Positions 5,538 through 5,843 of a stretch of DNA of 5,843 nucleotides are shown here, one piece after another. A program made the position numbers and the translations under genes. Each line of letters starts with the position of its first letter. Within the stretch, counting starts at the first letter, position 1. The DNA comes from Lachnoclostridium sp. UBA739 (lineage in GTDB: Bacteria > Bacillota_A > Clostridia > Lachnospirales > Lachnospiraceae): NCBI GenBank assembly GCA_002297865.1, contig DBKX01000373.1, positions 1,979 through 7,821 of the forward strand. Direction: 5' to 3'. Under the pieces are notes generated by a model that was not told where the DNA came from, searched no databases, and saw nothing but the letters and a program-made list of their open reading frames with translations.

Positions 5538-5568
5538 GTGGATTTGAATGTGAGCGTGTGGATATGAA
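5538..5568. repeat. Direct repeat spaced 20 bp, possible att or recombinase-binding site
   Basis: GTGGATTTGAA (5538-5548) and GTGGATATGAA (5558-5568) match at 10 of 11 positions and start exactly 20 bp, about two helical turns, apart. They lie 25-55 bases after the recombinase stop, where serine-integrase attachment sites are often found. A direct arrangement is not typical of att cores, which are imperfect inverted repeats, so a protein-binding role or chance is equally possible. Confidence 0.35.
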
Positions 5569-5627
5569 ATAGTTGGCGCTATGTGTCGCTTGCAGCACAG
5601 GCAGCTATCAAGAAGCACAACGCATAA
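5568..5627 (+). pseudogene. Possible 3' remnant of an interrupted gene
   Basis: After a TGA at 5565-5567, an open frame reads Asn-Ser-Trp-Arg-Tyr-Val-Ser-Leu-Ala-Ala-Gln-Ala-Ala-Ile-Lys-Lys-His-Asn-Ala and stops at 5625-5627. This has the composition of an amphipathic C-terminal helix. It has no start codon or ribosome site, and a strong terminator begins nine bases later, as at a normal gene end. It may be the tail of a gene cut by insertion of the recombinase element. The parent gene is not recognised, and the open stretch is short enough to be chance. Confidence 0.35.
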
Positions 5628-5636
5628 ATCTAAATC

Positions 5637-5677
5637 AAAAGCTCCGTCCGGTTCTCCGGGCGGAGCTTTTTGCTTTA
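5637..5677 (+). terminator. Rho-independent terminator downstream of the recombinase
   Basis: There is a 15-bp stem: AAAAGCTCCGTCCGG at 5637-5651 pairs with 5656-5670, containing one T-G pair, around the tetraloop TTCT. The T-run closing the right arm continues as TTGCTTT. It ends the recombinase transcript and/or the interrupted gene upstream of it. The A-run on the left arm makes it potentially bidirectional. Confidence 0.92.
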
Positions 5678-5843
5678 TTTAATAATGCGCCTTGCCCGCA
5701 AAAAAGTGAAAATTTTTTTGAAAAAAAGTGTAACCTTTTTCATTTTCGCAGACTATATATATGGGACGCTTAACAGCGGAAAATCTCTTTTTCTGCATGT
5801 TTTATCTATACTTTTGCATCGGCGGTTACATAGAACACCGTTT
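5678..5843 (+). other. Gene-free AT-rich upstream region of the next gene
   Basis: No credible reading frame is present. The apparent frame from 5573 to 5773 runs through the terminator and has no ribosome site. The region holds A/T runs with an inverted-repeat look (GAAAA words on the left at 5708-5725, TTTTC words on the right at 5737-5747) and the promoter-like segment at 5729-5760. A possible 8-bp leader hairpin (5776-5783 with 5789-5796) follows. The gene it serves should begin beyond the window. Confidence 0.4.
5729..5760 (+). promoter_or_regulatory. Candidate promoter, possibly ECF-sigma type
   Basis: TGTAACC (5729-5735), followed by a T-rich spacer and GACTATATAT (5751-5760), recalls ECF-sigma promoters of the B. 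subtilis SigX/SigW kind (TGTAAC/TGAAAC with CGAC/CGTA). The spacing is about two bases shorter than the SigX consensus and the -10 core is imperfect. A sigma-A alternative is no better: TATATA at 5754-5759 lies 19 bp from TGTAAC. Confidence 0.35.

Noticed and set aside
5573..5773. Plus-strand open frame of 66 residues after the recombinase
   Set aside because: It has no ribosome binding site, runs straight through the strong terminator hairpin and the A/T-rich promoter-like region, and its composition is not protein-like.
1..5843. CRISPR array, tRNA or rRNA
   Set aside because: No regularly spaced repeats, no tRNA-like cloverleaf or T-loop consensus, and no rRNA core sequence were found; the GAAAACTGAATA words alone only resemble rRNA-spacer motifs.

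Overview
The window looks like an accessory (mobile or defence-type) region of a low-GC Gram-positive bacterium, most likely a gut clostridium. The reasons are AT-rich codon use, Bacillus-type Shine-Dalgarno sites, a textbook Firmicutes LexA (SOS) box, and a recombinase operon of a type common in Clostridia. Every supported gene is on the + strand.

Left part (1-2280): the window opens inside a gene whose visible C-terminal 264 residues look like the TOPRIM end of an OLD-like/AAA ATPase nuclease, a class common in anti-phage islands. It closes with a strong terminator at 895-930. After about 280 bases without a gene comes a WYL-domain transcriptional regulator (1217-2206) with its own terminator at 2241-2277. 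A 12-bp palindrome with an extra half-site lies upstream of the regulator and is a candidate operator.

Middle (2281-2921): a near-consensus promoter (TTGCGC, 17-bp spacer, TATAAT) carries a perfect CGAAC-N4-GTTCG LexA box inside its spacer. It drives a 59-residue zinc-ribbon protein (2400-2579). About 340 bases without a gene follow. They hold a 12-bp direct repeat enclosing a possibly structured RNA that ends in a terminator-like hairpin, and then a 40-bp AT-rich inverted repeat touching the Shine-Dalgarno site of the next operon.

Right part (2922-5513): a tightly packed operon encodes a sigma-70 region-4-like protein, a small cysteine-rich protein, a short SHOCT-like protein and a 563-residue large serine recombinase. 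The genes overlap or nearly touch, so translation is probably coupled. The recombinase is the likely integration/excision enzyme of the element, and the upstream small proteins probably regulate or assist it. Downstream (5514-5843) there is a 20-bp-spaced direct repeat, a short open stretch resembling the 3' end of an interrupted gene followed by its own terminator, and a promoter-like region that may resemble ECF-sigma promoters. The element boundary may therefore lie between 5514 and about 5570.

Working model (inference): a serine-recombinase element carries a defence ATPase/nuclease and a WYL regulator as cargo. DNA damage relieves LexA at 2299-2312, inducing the zinc-ribbon gene and possibly, by read-through of the 2711-2772 hairpin, the recombinase operon.
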